DNA of 64,000 nucleotides from Batkoa obscura (GCA_030770535.1 JASVEC010000008.1:682001-746000); one strand, 5' to 3'; shown: positions 44,244 through 58,647, counted from the stretch's first letter. Program-made: numbers and translations. Notes: generated from the sequence alone by a model not told the origin.

Positions 44244-45360
44244 GTTTTTTATAGAAAATAATTATTTAGTGGTAGTTATCTAAAAGCAATAATAATCAAT
44301 AGCAATTTTTTTTTCACAGAAAAAAAAAGAAATGTAAATGATTTTTTAATGATTGTTGGGTGTAAATTGGAAGCTTATATACCTTTTTTTTATACTTAAT
44401 ATCAAACTTATTTAATTATTTTTATTCTTATTAGTACCTTGGTATTAATATTAGATACCTCACTCAAAATCCCTTTTTATAAAAAAAATTTAAGTCATCC
44501 TTTAGCAACTACCCCACCAAAATTAATTAGTATTTATTCTTTTAAAAATATTTATAAAAATTAAAGGTCGTGATTAAAAAGTACCTAATTTTTTTATAAA
44601 TTTTGGGTCCTCGAAGTCCTTGAAATATTAAAACTAAGTCAATAACTATTATTTTATATTATTATATTTAAAATTAGTATTTATTGGATCTGTTTTAATA
44701 AAAAATCGATATTGAATAACAAGCGCAATTTATTTCTATATTCAGTATTAACTTGAAATATCCCAAATTCGAATTTCCAAGAAATTTAGCAATTTAAAAA
44801 GGAGATATAAGTTAATAAAAAAAGGGTTTCAAGTATAGATGACTTTAGTGTATCCTTAATTTTTAACTAAGTATATGCTACTGAAGTATAATTGTCCTTA
44901 TGGTTCAGTACTTTTAAAATAGTTAAAGGAGTATCAAATAAAATAAGCTATTAATAATATCAATGATATAGTTTGGCATCAAATATTTTATTTCTTTTTT
45001 TTGAAAGTATTATTTTAATATCATTATTCTGGTATAATTCGGTAACTCAATATATTAATTTTAACTTGAAATTAAAAAAACCTTATTTGATAGGATTTTT
45101 TTAATCCTTCTTGAAAGTTTATTTAGGTTTGTGATTAAAAAAGTATTAAAAAAATTGATTAAAATATCTCTAAAAAATTAATGTAATAATATAATAAAAT
45201 CTTATTAAATTTGTTCCTAATAATAAAAAATTAATGAAAACATTTCATTATCTTTTTTCTAAATCTTTTTTTGAAAACTTTATTTAGATTCACGCTTAAA
45301 AAAAATGACTATTTTACCAACTTATTCTATAATCTACTCTTATTATAATCTATACTCAAC
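44244..45360. other. intergenic region
   Basis: About 1.1 kb including the protease promoter side. Very AT-rich; no gene or repeat recognised. Confidence 0.5.
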
Positions 45361-46874
<1,514 letters not shown>

Positions 46875-47245
46875 GGCGTTACTTCTATCTTCGTCTATGG
46901 ATATCTATTGCTATCAGTGGATAGTTAAAGAGTTGTTACTTTGGTTTTGTTATTTTTATTCTTTAACTTAAAAATTAAGTGTTTTATTGGCTAACTATTC
47001 AATTAGAGATTAGTTTATAGAATATAATTCGCTTCAATATTTTGTTCATTTTCAATTTACATAAAATTTGAAAAATAAATTTCAGAATTTCTTCAAAAGA
47101 ATATACTTATCTATCAAACTAATTCACTTCAATATTAAATAGTCTAATAACTACACTACTCTAGAATCCAATCTTAAGTAAAAAATGTTTTAAAATTTTA
47201 TCTCCTTCTGAAAGAGTACTAGGATATTCATTGATACTAGTTTGA
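46875..47245. other. intergenic spacer
   Basis: About 370 bp between the QTRT2 start and tRNA-Lys; no feature beyond the presumed promoter. Confidence 0.5.
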
Positions 47246-47318
47246 AGCCTAATATGGGGCTCGAACCCATGACCCTGAGATTAAAAGTCTCATGCTCTAC
47301 CGACTGAGCTAATCAGGC
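47246..47318 (-). tRNA. tRNA-Lys (TTT)
   Basis: Sequence identical, by eye, to the tRNA-Lys at 36325, in opposite orientation; anticodon TTT in loop CTTTTAA, intact A and B boxes. Confidence 0.96.
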
Positions 47319-49459
47319 ATCTTTCACTTAGATATTTTTATATCGAGCAAATAATATATAAAATATTTTAAACGTCTGAAATACAAATGGCATGTTTTTC
47401 TTTGTTATTTTACTAGCATTATTTTAAATTTATGTAGCCCAAGGATGAACAAATAAATAAACCCAGAAGAGGTTATTTTTATTCAAATTGAAAATTCAAA
47501 ACATTAATAATTTAAAAGCAAATTTAATCATATTAACCTAATACAATTGATGTATCAAATATCAATACTGTTTATAGCACTGGAGTTAATTATAAATTAT
47601 TTTATAATCTTATCAATAACTTGTTTAAAAAAATTATCTTTTAAAAATGTTTTAATTATAAAATCTATCTAAAAAGAAATTAAAATAAATACAAATAACT
47701 TTAAATAAATTAATGAAAGTTATTTTAATTTATAAACTAGGCTTTATTTATATCACAGTTTTTAAAAAAAACCTATATCTAGACATCACTTTTAAATAAA
47801 CATGCTTAGATTTATAAACATTATTTTTAAATATTCAAACAAGTATGATATTTTATATAAGGTAACAGTACTTTTTACAAACTAATTGATAAGGTTGACA
47901 TGCTTTGTAGATCCCATTATATTCAACCTTTTTTAAAAAGGGAAATACAATTAAACAGTACATTGAAACAAGATTAATAAGCGATATTCATATCAACATG
48001 GTTTTCAAAGACGATCTGTCTATTTTGTAGCATATTTTATTTTTAGAATATGATGTTATAAATCAATATAAAGGCTTTGATTTTATTCTTTAATTTTTTA
48101 ATTTAATACAAAAATTAAAGTAACACTATAAATAAATTAAACAAATCCTAAAACAACTATTCAGTTCCAATAAACATGATCGTTTAGTTATTATTTAATT
48201 CTTTAACTTTAGTTCTAGCAATTATCTGTATATCTTAATGGATTTTAGGTTATATTATTCATTCATTGATCTAGTATTATTTCTAGTTCAATACTTTTAA
48301 ACAGAGCTTTAGCATATCTATTCACTACAGAATATAGGTTGTTAAACCATCCATTTTTTCTCCTTAATGTTCTTATATTTAAACTGATGTTCTTTACATC
48401 AATTTTCGAGAATATTTAAGCCAATGATTCTTTTGATATACCGGTCTTTAAGGATCCGCAAAACATTGAAGGGGTAGTTATACAAATTTTAAGAACTTTT
48501 AAATCAAATTGTGGTAACTTAATAAGTATAGTTTAACTTATATCATTGGTATGATGTAGGTTATGGATTTGGAAGAAATTATGATATGAGATTGAATAAA
48601 ATTTGGCTACTCTTAAAATTGCGAAATTGAAGAAACTGTACTTCCTCACAATTCCCGATTGCTATATTAACCTATATGTTCATTTTAAAACTCTTTAAAG
48701 CTTTATAAAAACGCAAAAAAGGCGTTTAAATACGTAATAATACATTACACAGAGTTCATTTGGCATTTGGCTTACAATATAACAACTATTCAGGATTATA
48801 AAAATCAAAATTTTTAAAAGTTACTAATAATCTCTTTTATAGGTTTCAATGACTTTACTACAATATGTTAAGAAGCCTTATTTGGGAATTTCCATTTAAA
48901 ATTTAGTTAAAGAAAAAAACCTGCTTTAATACGTAAATTACCAATATAGTGTAAATTTTTTAAAATAAGTGATAGGAAAAATAAACAATGAAATAAACAA
49001 TATCATTTGAGCAGATAGTAGAATGTAATATATGACTGAAACATACCATCCATCGCCTGTAAATATTAAATTCGAACACTTTATCGTTTATCAATTGTGA
49101 TCATCTTTGCAATGTGATAAGCTAGAGTTATAAGAAATATATAGACGATTTATTTCGTTATAAATATATGTAATAGTAGGTGATATATGTGGAGATCCTT
49201 AATAAAATACGGAGAAAATGGGTAAAATGATATAGGAATGATTAAATAATAATTAATTTAATGTCAATTCCAATTACAAGCTTCAAAAAATAAAATCGAT
49301 ATTAATTAATTGGAGCAATTTGTGAATCGCTAAATATGTTTTTCAATATAAGGAATAAGTTAAGGTTTATATTATTCATATACAATAAAAGAAAATAAGG
49401 TGAGGGAAAAAATCATATAAATATCAAGAAAGTGAGATTGATTATGAATCAATAGTTAA
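47319..49459. other. intergenic region
   Basis: About 2.1 kb. An open stretch near 48420-48535 reads NDSFDIPVFKDPQNIEG and onwards for ~36 codons but matches no family I know, and nothing adjoining extends it. Possibly a gene relic. No other feature. Confidence 0.45.
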
Positions 49460-49942
49460 ATGAATGATAATTATAGTTGCTACGAGACACTTGAAAAAAT
49501 ACAAAATATTATTGATTTGGTACTAGAAAGGTGTGATATTTTTACATTGTATCAAAAATTCAACATAAATAAGTCATTAAAAAGGTTAAAAAGTTCGTTA
49601 ATTGAGCAAAAGAGATTTATCATAGAGATGAAGGCAGAACACGTTAACGACGAAGTCTACGATTTAGGCCAAGCAGATTATTTAGCCAAGTTAAAAGCTT
49701 ACTTTGCTTTAATCTGGGGATGCTATAAAACATTCGAATATTATTATAACAAGAAAGTGATTGAAAAGGTTAGAATGGGGGAATTGTTTTTGATAGCACT
49801 GGAAAATTTAAATCAAAATATCGACTTTTCGTTTGATCTAGTACGAGTGCTACCCGTGAAACCATATTTAGTTAACAGGGATTTCAATAATATAGCTTGT
49901 GATACCCCTTCATTTAGTTCACTACATTCTATTGATTCCTAA
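49460..49942 (+). CDS. Helical-family protein E (unknown function, 160 aa)
   Basis: Single exon, the shortest member, consisting almost only of the core. KRFIIEMKAEHVNDEVYDL, DYLAKLKAYFALIWG, VIEKVRMGELFLIALENL and FDLVRVLPVK correspond to the landmark segments of C, D and G. The protein stops about 25 residues after LPVK, so it lacks the Ser-rich or acidic tail of its relatives. No signal or membrane segment. Function unknown. Confidence 0.75.
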   Translation: MNDNYSCYETLEKIQNIIDLVLERCDIFTLYQKFNINKSLKRLKSSLIEQKRFIIEMKAEHVNDEVYDLGQADYLAKLKAYFALIWGCYKTFEYYYNKKVIEKVRMGELFLIALENLNQNIDFSFDLVRVLPVKPYLVNRDFNNIACDTPSFSSLHSIDS

Positions 49943-51622
49943 ACTGTATATAATTTGGCCGCATTTATGGTGCTATTTTTTCTGTCTAGGTGTATTTTGG
50001 CTATTTTATTAATTTACGAAGTAGCGTTTTATTTAAGCAGTTTTATAAATAATTGAATTTTATAGTAATGAATTATCCTAATATCATACCAAGTTTTTTT
50101 AATTCGAAATACATATAATTTGTAAACCTTTTGCAGTTTGTCATACTTAGATTTACAAATTATGACAAGTTGATAAAAGTAGCTTATTTAAATTATGTCT
50201 ATGAGTATATTATATCACAAACTTCAATAATACTAATTTAGAAGTTCCTTTTAGAAAACGATATAATCTAGATTTTAGCTATTGAAGGAAAGTTCCACAT
50301 TAGAGTATAATATACCTTAAATAAACTATTTATAAATTTTACGCGATTGATTAATTACATATAGAATAACACCTTTTTGATAAATATGCTTTTAATTGGA
50401 TTTTTTAAATTAAATTTTTTACTAATAAAATAAAACAAACTAATAAAGGGATATGTCCTGAAAATATAGAAAACAGGAGTTATGTTGATAATAGTGACAA
50501 CCATTCTTAACAAAACTCGAATAAGTTGTTTTTGTTCAAAGTTTGACTTCCCAACTTTGGCTTAATAGAAAAAATACAATATGATAAATATTAATAAACT
50601 AGTTACTCTTTTGCATAAATTGAAATTGGTCTTAAAATTTTGCAAGTTTAAGTCCAAATCAAACTGGAAAAGTTATTGCTATTTTAATCAGGTTTTTAAA
50701 TTAACAAATTTTTCTAAATTCGAAAACAAGTCTCGTGATGCTATTTTGTATTATTTTACTTTGATTTCATGATAACATTTAATGTTTATCCTATCCTCAT
50801 TTCAAATTATTTTTTATTGTTATCAAGTAATCCAATACACCTGGGACAGTCGAATTTCTTAAATCCAATTTCTACTGATATACATGTATTAGAGATATTG
50901 ATCCATGATAATACTATATTTATTAGTTTTTAAGGATCGTTTGCTATAATTTTAAATTTATGCTATCTTACATAATACCAATTCCCCTTGATAAAAATAT
51001 TATAATAAAATTTTAGACATTTCATACTTTAAAATAGAATATTCATTTAAAAGTTATTTCCGATTTTTAAGAATACTAATATTTCTGTAAATAACAAGTT
51101 TCAGTCGAAATATATTGAAATTTTACAGTTTATATATTAGATATGATAAACTATTATAATTTATCTTATTTTTACAAGTGGCTATATTTAAAAAAGTAAT
51201 ACATTAAAGCCTAGACCTCAATATCGAAATGAAGCTATAATTAATTAAAAATATAAATTTTTTGAAAAACCCGATTATTTATTAAATTCACTTTTTTCAA
51301 AATGATTAATGTCTGTATCAAAAGTGGTTAGTGATTAATATAAAGCCCTATATATTAAAAGAAACTAGAGTCAATAGTTGCTTTTTTACTCAAGGAATTA
51401 AACCAAATAGTATCAAAAAAATAAAAGAAATTTTATATACAGTTATTAGAAGAATTTATTTACATAAAATAAATGCTTTCTAGAGCATAAATAAATATAG
51501 TAGCAAATGAAAACATAGACACTGCGATAGCAGGAATAAAAATAAATAAATGAGAAAAAGAGTATTAAAACCGGGGACACCAAGCTTCATACACAATTCA
51601 AGTTAAAATTTGAAAATGAGAA
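49943..51622. other. intergenic region
   Basis: About 1.7 kb. A 63-codon open frame at 50581-50772 begins with ATG and is Lys/Phe-rich but has no family or conserved feature; left uncalled. Nothing else. Confidence 0.45.
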
Positions 51623-52165
51623 TCAAGTTAGCTTGAAGTTGCCTTTGGCAATCACTTGAGAAAAGCCAACACTAAGAGCCTCATTACATTCAACAACTTC
51701 GATTTTCGATTCCTTGTAAACATCAACTTTAAATACCTTTAAAGGGAGTTTACTAATGTTTTTAGACGCAATGGTTAATCTAGTCAATGATACTTGGAAA
51801 GAGGTATAAAATGTATCTATTGATTGAGCTTTTTTGTAATTATCGCTATGTAAGAAAGTCCCAAATACATAATTATAGTCTACTAATGCATGATAGTATT
51901 TTTCCAATTGATCATGGTAATAAATACTATTAAGCGAATAAATACTATCATCTTTTATGTATCCTTTAACTTTTTGTACAAAAGCATGCTGATCAAGTAG
52001 TATTTCTTGTACTCGCCTAACAATACTATCGATTTCCTGTACTTTTTGAAAGATATCATAAAAATGATAAATTGACAATATTTGCTTGATTTCATTTCCA
52101 ATTTTAATTATCATTGTTGAATTATTTTTTTTGTGTTTCATAGAATTGATGAAAGGAAATAACAT
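51623..52165 (-). CDS. Helical-family protein F (unknown function, 180 aa)
   Basis: Single exon. Core: AFVQKVKGYIKDDSIYSL, YYHDQLEKYYHAL, DTFYTSFQVSLTRLTIASKN, ISKLPLK. IYSL replaces the IYDL landmark; IASKNISKLPLK aligns with IASWDICKALPLK of C and VASCDIIAEIPLK of G. A ~35-residue tail follows, with an acidic start and neutral end. No signal or membrane segment. Confidence 0.75.
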   Translation of the reverse strand: MLFPFINSMKHKKNNSTMIIKIGNEIKQILSIYHFYDIFQKVQEIDSIVRRVQEILLDQHAFVQKVKGYIKDDSIYSLNSIYYHDQLEKYYHALVDYNYVFGTFLHSDNYKKAQSIDTFYTSFQVSLTRLTIASKNISKLPLKVFKVDVYKESKIEVVECNEALSVGFSQVIAKGNFKLT

Positions 52166-53266
52166 TATGTGAATTCTAATTGTATTTATATTATTAGAAA
52201 TCAGCCCCTTTTTAAAATCTTTTACTTCCTATCCCAAAACTATAAACGGCACTGTTCTTATGTTTGTACCTTATTTTATCAGGCGGAATAAATTAATGAA
52301 ATTCTCTGCTGATGATTAATCAACCAAAAATCAAAATTAGGTAAATTTACAAAAGGCTTAATAAAGGCAGTAATAAATAAAAAATAAGAACAGTGTTAAG
52401 TAAAAGATTACAAAGCCACATACATAATAGTAGTAAAAGGATACTAATAGCTATAGCATTTTATATTTTTTTAAAAAGTATACTAAAGACAATTAATGGA
52501 TCCATAAAGAACATTTGTTCGATTTTAGAAGTTTTACACCGTCAATACTGCATTATTACCGTCTTTACCAATTAATAACCAAATTTATTACTATTTATAA
52601 AAATAGATAAACTAAGAGCAAGACAAAAAAATGATAGGATAATATCCTATAATACGATTTTAATTGATTAGTATAGTTTAAAAATTATTAAGGTATAGAC
52701 ATGAGTAACTATAAATAGCTACTTATCAGAATTCTTGTAGATATTAATAAGTCTAGGGACTAAGATAATGTATTAACCAAACACTGTTTGGCTTAGGTTT
52801 TACTCAACCACATCATTATTTAAAAGTCCAAGCTATTTTAATACTGCTGAAATAAAGATTTTAAAATTGCTAAAAAATGTATTAATTGTTTCACATGATC
52901 ATCGATTCACTCAGTTTATTTTCATCCAATCCAATTTAAAAATAGGGGATGCCCTTTTTGTTTGAAATTTGCTAATAATTTTTCAACTTGATAGCACTCA
53001 AAAAATGGAAAAAGTCTTGAAATAAAACAAACATCCCCAATAATTTACGATTAAGACATTCTACAATCCCAATAAATTATTTAAAAAAGAGGAGAAGCTT
53101 CTTTTGTCTAAACTCTTATACTACCGCTAATAGCATGTTGTACTTTTAAGCATGACATTTTGATTATAAACACTCCTTTGACATGCATTTTACACAAAAT
53201 TATTAAGAATATCTTGTGCAGCTGTAAATGTAAGAGAATCAAAGGTACAAAAAGAAGTAAAAGAAC
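52166..53266. other. intergenic region with MITE
   Basis: About 1.1 kb with MITE copy 10. Short open frames (52393-52575, and 53108-53299 over the tRNA on the minus strand) are chance. Confidence 0.5.
52943..53042 (+). mobile_element. MITE, copy 10
   Basis: Ends ATAGGGGATGCCCTTTTTG and ACATCCCCAAT; interior TAGCACTCAAAAAATGG. Diverged copy. Confidence 0.86.
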
Positions 53267-53338
53267 GGGCCAAACCGGGAATTGAACCCGGGACCTCACC
53301 CACCCTAAGGGTGAATCATACCACTAGACCATTTGGCC
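53267..53338 (-). tRNA. tRNA-Pro (AGG)
   Basis: Intronless cloverleaf: acceptor GGCCAAA/TTTGGCC, D-arm GGTCTAGTGGTATGATT, anticodon stem CACCC/GGGTG with loop TTAGGGT (anticodon AGG), T-arm CCCGGGTTCAATTCCCGG. Confidence 0.95.
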
Positions 53339-55221
53339 GATTTACTTACTAGTCATGAAAATGGGACATATATTAATCAATAACAATTGATCATTCAAGA
53401 AATTACCTTGGTTTATTCTTTGATAACTTATTGTACTGGTAATGGTCTAGGAATGGCGAGAACTACTTTCAAAAGAGACTATATATATCATCGGACCAAA
53501 CCTTGTAAAAATAAAATTAAGACTTCTAAGAGTTAAAGTGAGAGAAAGTAATGTTTTTTATTTACTTTCAGCCTAATAATACTGACGCCCGCTTTTCATT
53601 TTCTATATCTCCTACCTTTTTTAAAACCTAGCTACTGTTTGATAATTCAAGCCTTTTGTATGTGTATATAATGAAAAACATCACATTACTATTTTTAATA
53701 TTTTAACGCGGCCAAATGTAAAGATTTAGTTTAAATAAGTACAATGAATGCTTTATTTTTCTAGCTTTTTCACCTTGTTACTTTATCGATTATTGACTAT
53801 AAGTAATATTGTAAATGGTTAATTTGGAAGCTTAAAATTAACTACAAGATAGAAAGTCTTTATAGGATATAACAAGCAAATAAATACATTACAATATTAA
53901 AAATATGCCCAATTGGTTAAAAACATAAAATAGATACATATAAGCTAAATATTAACTTATATTTGCTAAATCCTTCATTACCTTTGTTAAAAGGAACGAT
54001 TGTAAAATCTATTTATTTCAACACAACGTGAAGTAGGTCAAGCTATTTAATTAATATTGTACAAGCATTAAAAATGAAACTAACCATAATAACGGCCTTA
54101 GAGTAACTACATAAAGTATTATAAAGTTAAATTAGAATTAGGCAAATCAACAAGTTCATCCATTAACCCCGTTAAATACCTATTTATAATAGCTTAATAC
54201 ATTTATATATTTATAATAAAATTATGAAATAAGCAATTAAATCTATTGTGTTTACTTATAATAGCATTTACTTGATTTATTATTCAAGAGCTATAAATAG
54301 AAGTCAGACTTCAGTTTACCATAGCATTTATAGGCAATTTTTATTATTGCTATTTTATATAAAGATTTACCGCTTATTTAAATTGAATATTCCCTTGAAT
54401 ACCACTTAAATACTATGATTATGGGGGTGTTTTTTTTGATTTCATCACTTTTTACATTTTTTAAGCGCTATTTGAGTGGAAAGATTGTTAGTAAAATTCT
54501 TAAACAAAAAAACACTTCCCCTAATGTTGAAATTTTAAATTCTAAAATGTTTAACAATTTGTGTTGTAATTGAATTTCGTTCTCATTAGACTAGGATCAA
54601 TAATAATAAATAAACATCGGCTTTTATATTAAAACAACTTCCCAAGTAAACAAATTGAATTAGTAACGTACACTTTTCATAGTTTATTTTTAAGTATACA
54701 ATTATCATACATATATACGCAGCTTATCACATTTCAGTATTTTCAATAAAAACCTTGAAAAAATATCATAACAAATTATTGGTAAATTAACTTTTAATAT
54801 TTTAATTAATTAAGGGTAGGTTAAATAATCAACACTTAATCTATAGAAGTGTTATTCAATCTATTAAATAAACGATACCAAATTTTAATATGGCTACTTA
54901 CAATATTAGTTTAAAAATATAAACGTAGGATACCCTCAATTGGCTATTTTAGATATGAGATGAAAAAGAAAAATATTATATTGCTTTAGTTTTGACCATT
55001 TTTAGCAATTAAGTCGGAAAGATGCTGAATGAAAATATTTTAATAAATTTGCAACTTCTATTTTAGAACAACCATAGTTTGTCCATAATCTCAAATTAAT
55101 TTCACAATTAATTTTTATTCTCATAAAGATCAAATATAAAATATTATATATACATAAAGCTTATAAAACAAATTTTATTGTTTGTTTGTTTTTAACTTTT
55201 TTATTTGATATTTTAATCAGT
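53339..55221. other. intergenic region with MITE
   Basis: About 1.9 kb, AT-rich, with MITE copy 11. No gene recognised. Confidence 0.5.
54419..54524 (-). mobile_element. MITE, copy 11
   Basis: Reverse-oriented near-consensus copy: TTATGGGGGTGTTTTTTTTG at left, AAGCGCTATTTGAGTGGAAA inside, AACACTTCCCCTAA at right. Confidence 0.93.
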
Positions 55222-55914
55222 ATGATGGTACAAGAATACGATGTTTACATAGAATACGGACGTATGGTTGAATTAATCGAGACAATAATAACACTACAGA
55301 ATAAGCTAAAGCATAAGTTAAGTCCAGTTAACTTAATAGCCAACATAATCGAATGTAATTTAAAGTTGATACAAACCTTACAGGACCGATATTTTAAAGA
55401 AAAAGAGATATACAATTTCAATAATGAACGTTACTTTCAAAAAGTGGAATTTCATCATTCTTTATTAATTGGCTACCACTCCGTTTTGATGTGCTTTGAG
55501 CAATATTCATTAGTAAAAAGGTTTAAAATGCACTCTCAGTTTAAACAAAATATATTAGATATGAAAAAGAGGCTTGTGGCTTCATGTGATATTATAGCCG
55601 AAATCCCATTAAAAAAGGGTAGAAGAAAGCTTAACGAATGTGGTGTTTCGATTAATTTAAGTGAAATTTCATTCCCACCTAATCCAGATGAAATGGTAAA
55701 AAGAGATAGCAAAGATATCAGTCTCACAAACCACTTGCCTTTGGTGTCGCCTATTAAAATCCAATTCTCTCATACTAGAAATCATTCAACAAATGAGTAC
55801 TCTTTAAACAATCGTCATTTTAATTTTGATATTAACAAAAAAGAGCTAAGAGTACATTCCGTTTATCCTTCAAAGAGAAAAGAATTTTTTTCAGTGATTG
55901 AAAATTCTAACTAG
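55222..55914 (+). CDS. Helical-family protein G (unknown function, 230 aa)
   Basis: Single exon; start set at the first ATG of the frame (MMVQEYDVYIEYGRM). Core: KLIQTLQDRYFKEKEIYNF, RYFQKVEFHHSLLIGY, LVKRFKMHSQFKQNILDM, KKRLVASCDIIAEIPLK. Of the seven members this is the clearest match to C. The C-terminal ~100 residues are disordered with possible phosphosites (HTRNHSTNEYS) and end in a basic stretch (YPSKRKEFFSVIE). The members with long tails (A, B, G) may be the regulated forms and the short ones (D, E, F) core-only forms; this is inference. Confidence 0.78.
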   Translation: MMVQEYDVYIEYGRMVELIETIITLQNKLKHKLSPVNLIANIIECNLKLIQTLQDRYFKEKEIYNFNNERYFQKVEFHHSLLIGYHSVLMCFEQYSLVKRFKMHSQFKQNILDMKKRLVASCDIIAEIPLKKGRRKLNECGVSINLSEISFPPNPDEMVKRDSKDISLTNHLPLVSPIKIQFSHTRNHSTNEYSLNNRHFNFDINKKELRVHSVYPSKRKEFFSVIENSN

Positions 55915-56354
55915 GCTTCTTTGGATCGTTTCTTATCAATATTTGCTGCTAAATTATTTACTAACTCTTAACTTTATTTTAACTTTATTTCTAATAAATT
56001 TTTATAAATCGATATTTTCATATATTTTTATTTTTGTTGCTAATAAGTTTATTTAAATAATAAGATCAAATATAACGTGTTCTTTTTATAGATTACTTTT
56101 TATAGCCATAGTACTTTTGTATAAGACGCCATACTTAACATTTAATAAAGTTTGATTAAAATTTTACATATTTATTTATTGATATTGTTGAATACAAAAA
56201 TAAGATTATCAATTTAAATGAAGGGATTCCATTCAATGTAAAAAATATAAAAGGATTCAATTGAATTCTACAAGATTAAATTCTACCAAATTAGCTAGGC
56301 TTAATAAATTTGATTATATATTATTAAAGAATTTAAAATATATAGATTCTAAAA
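55915..56354. other. intergenic spacer
   Basis: About 440 bp, no feature seen. Confidence 0.5.
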
Positions 56355-56428
56355 GCTCGTATGGCGCAATTGGCTAGCGCGTTCGACTGTTAATCGAGAG
56401 GTTGCTGGTTCGATCCCAGCTATGAGCG
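56355..56428 (+). tRNA. tRNA-Asn (GTT)
   Basis: Intronless cloverleaf: acceptor GCTCGTA/TATGAGC with one wobble, anticodon stem CGA/TCG region with loop CTGTTAA (anticodon GTT), T-arm CTGGTTCGATCCCAG. Position 34 is G, a substrate for queuosine modification. Confidence 0.96.
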
Positions 56429-56756
56429 TTTATTTTTTACTTCATTGAAATTAGATTTTAAAGATGTATTTTAAATATATATAACTATCAAGGTATGGAA
56501 ATACATTTTATCAAAATTCTCTACATTTTATACAGTACATCAAATAATTGATAATTTTGTTAATATATATCCATTTTTAGTTGGGTTATTTTTAAAAATG
56601 AAGGACTTGACTTCAAATTGATCGAAAGATTATTGGTTATAGAAATTAAAGTATAATTTTAACAAAACCCAAAATGAAGTAATAACAATAAAGACTACAA
56701 TAGCTTTAGTTTTAAAACCAATTTATTTTTCCTTTTATTATATAATTATTATTAAA
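56429..56756. other. intergenic spacer
   Basis: About 330 bp, expected promoter of the CX9C gene; no distinct element. Confidence 0.5.
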
Positions 56757-57184
56757 ATGAGTTTTGAAGACATAAAAAAAGATTTTGAAAAGGTGGATAA
56801 AGAAGTACAACAAGAATTACCCATTTATAAAAGTATGATGTCAAAATGTAATGAGTTAATAGGTAAATTTCAATTTCATTCCAAACCACAATAACTGTAA
56901 TAAATCACCTAGAAAAATATGAAACATGCTTAGAAGAAAATACATCGATGAATCCAAGTGTATGTATGAAAGAAGAAAATGCTAAAGATACCTGTGTATC
57001 CAAAAATTTATGCCCTCAAGAATATATCAATTATCAATTTTGTCTACAAGGTGATAAAAGTAAATGTCGTGATAAAAGGATACAATTAGTTCAATGTCAA
57101 CAAAATATTTGGTTACAAATAGATAAATTAACAAAAGAAATTTGGAAAAAACATAAAGCTAATAAAGATTGGGATTTGAAATAA
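56757..57184 (+). CDS. Four-fold CX9C (double CHCH) mitochondrial protein
   Basis: Exons 56757-56862 and 56913-57184 (50-bp intron) encode 125 aa. Eight cysteines form four exact CX9C spacings: 31-41, 53-63, 69-79 and 87-97, that is two consecutive twin-CX9C helical hairpins. Proteins of this type are imported into the mitochondrial intermembrane space by Mia40-driven disulfide formation and serve in respiratory-chain assembly or structure. The double arrangement is that of the complex I subunit NDUFA8, and CPQEYINYQFC resembles its third pair, but NDUFA8 proteins are usually 160-190 aa, so a different double-CHCH protein is possible. The N-terminus is a charged helix without presequence, as expected for this route; splicing is needed to join the first CX9C. 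Confidence 0.88.
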
Positions 57185-57280
57185 AACAGTCATCATTTTA
57201 TCATTTTATTGTTTTATTGTTTTACTTTAACTTTACTAAAACAGAGGCTTTATTTGGCTATAAAAAAGATAGATTTTTAT

Positions 57281-58647
57281 TTAAATTTTAGATTGGGGAA
57301 GGTCAAAGTTGGCTTTTTTAATAACAATAGCAGAAGCACCACCACCACCATTACAGATACCAGCTACACCAATATTTCCATTCTTTTGTTCTAAAACATT
57401 AGCCAAAGTAACTAAAATTCTAGCACCTGAACAACCAAGGGGATGACCTAAGGCAACAGCTCCACCAAAGACATTAACTTTGTCTTTGTTTAAATTTAAT
57501 TTATTAACATTAGCTAAAGCAACCACTGAAAAAGCTTCATTAATTTCAAAGAAATCAACTTGATCAATAGATGTATTAGCATGTTTTAATGCTTTTGGTA
57601 TAGCCAAAGATGGTGCGGTAGTAAATCTATTTGGTTCACATTCGGCGTCTCCCCATCCTAAAATTTGATAAATAGCGCCAGCTGGCTTCCATCCTTCATT
57701 CTTTGCTTTTTCAATCCATTTACCAGAAGCTAAAACTAAAGCAGCAGCGCCATCGGATAAAGAAGAGGCATTAGGGGCAGTAACAGTATCGCCGGCATTA
57801 GGAAAAGCAGGTCTCATTTGTCTTAATTTATTTTGATCAAATCTTTGAGAGTCTTCATCGACTTCAATAACAGTATCGTTTTGTCCTTTTTTTACTGCTT
57901 TGATAGTTAATGGAATAATTTCGTTTTTAAAATTACCATCTTTATGTGCTGCTTGTGCACGTGTATAACTTAAAACAGCATAATCATCACTATCATTACG
58001 AGTTAAATTATTTTCTTTAGCACATAACTCAGCAAATTCACCCATTGGTACCTGATCATAAGCATCAGTTAAACCATCTTTTGGTAATCCATCAATTAAT
58101 TTTTGATCCCCATATTTTACCCCATCTTTACGTACATTATTTAAATAAAAAGGTACATTACTCATAGACTCCATACCACCAACTACGATTAAATCGGCTT
58201 CTCCTAATTTAATATTTTGGGCACCAATGATGGCTGCTTTTAATCCAGAGGCACATACTTTATTGATAGTAGTAGCTACAGTGCTTGTTGGTAAACCAGA
58301 TTTGATGGCTACTTGACGAGCGGGATTTTGGCCGAGATTAGCACTCAATACATTACCAAAATATAATTGTTCTATTTGATCAGCGGGGATATTTCCTTTA
58401 CTTATTACTCCTGGAAATTAGTGGAAAAAAGGAATTGTTTAAATTTATTTATTAGTTATAAGTTACATAAATATTACCTTGTACAGCTCTTACACCTAAA
58501 TCAACAGCACTAAATACGGCCATTTTACTATTGAAATTACCAATGGGAGTACGTCCACTGGCGATTATATAAACATCTTATTAAAATTGTAAATATCTTT
58601 GCGGAATTATCTTTAGTTAATATCCGTTTACCTTGAAATTGTGCCAT
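57281..58647 (-). CDS. ERG10: Acetyl-CoA C-acetyltransferase (thiolase II)
   Basis: Three exons, 58647-58632 (16 bp), 58576-58478 (99 bp) and 58410-57281, GT-AG throughout, give 414 aa. The enzyme condenses two acetyl-CoA to acetoacetyl-CoA at the head of the mevalonate/sterol pathway (cytosolic) or works in ketone metabolism. Catalytic residues: nucleophilic Cys in NKVCASGLKA, His in GGAVALGHPLGCSG, Cys in ICNGGGGASA. The N-terminal DVYIIASGRTPIGNFNSKM is the thiolase start. The intact C-terminus is SAIVIKKANFDL plus a short tail. A peroxisomal SKL-type end is absent (it ends QSKI), favouring cytosol or mitochondria. It is convergent with the CX9C gene, stop codons about 95 bp apart. Confidence 0.95.

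Noticed and set aside
48421-48535. Short coding-like stretch (NDSFDIPVFKDPQNIEG)
   Set aside because: Too short and isolated; no family match, no splice partners.
52393-52575. 60-codon plus-strand frame
   Set aside because: Non-ATG start, no family and in an AT-rich spacer.
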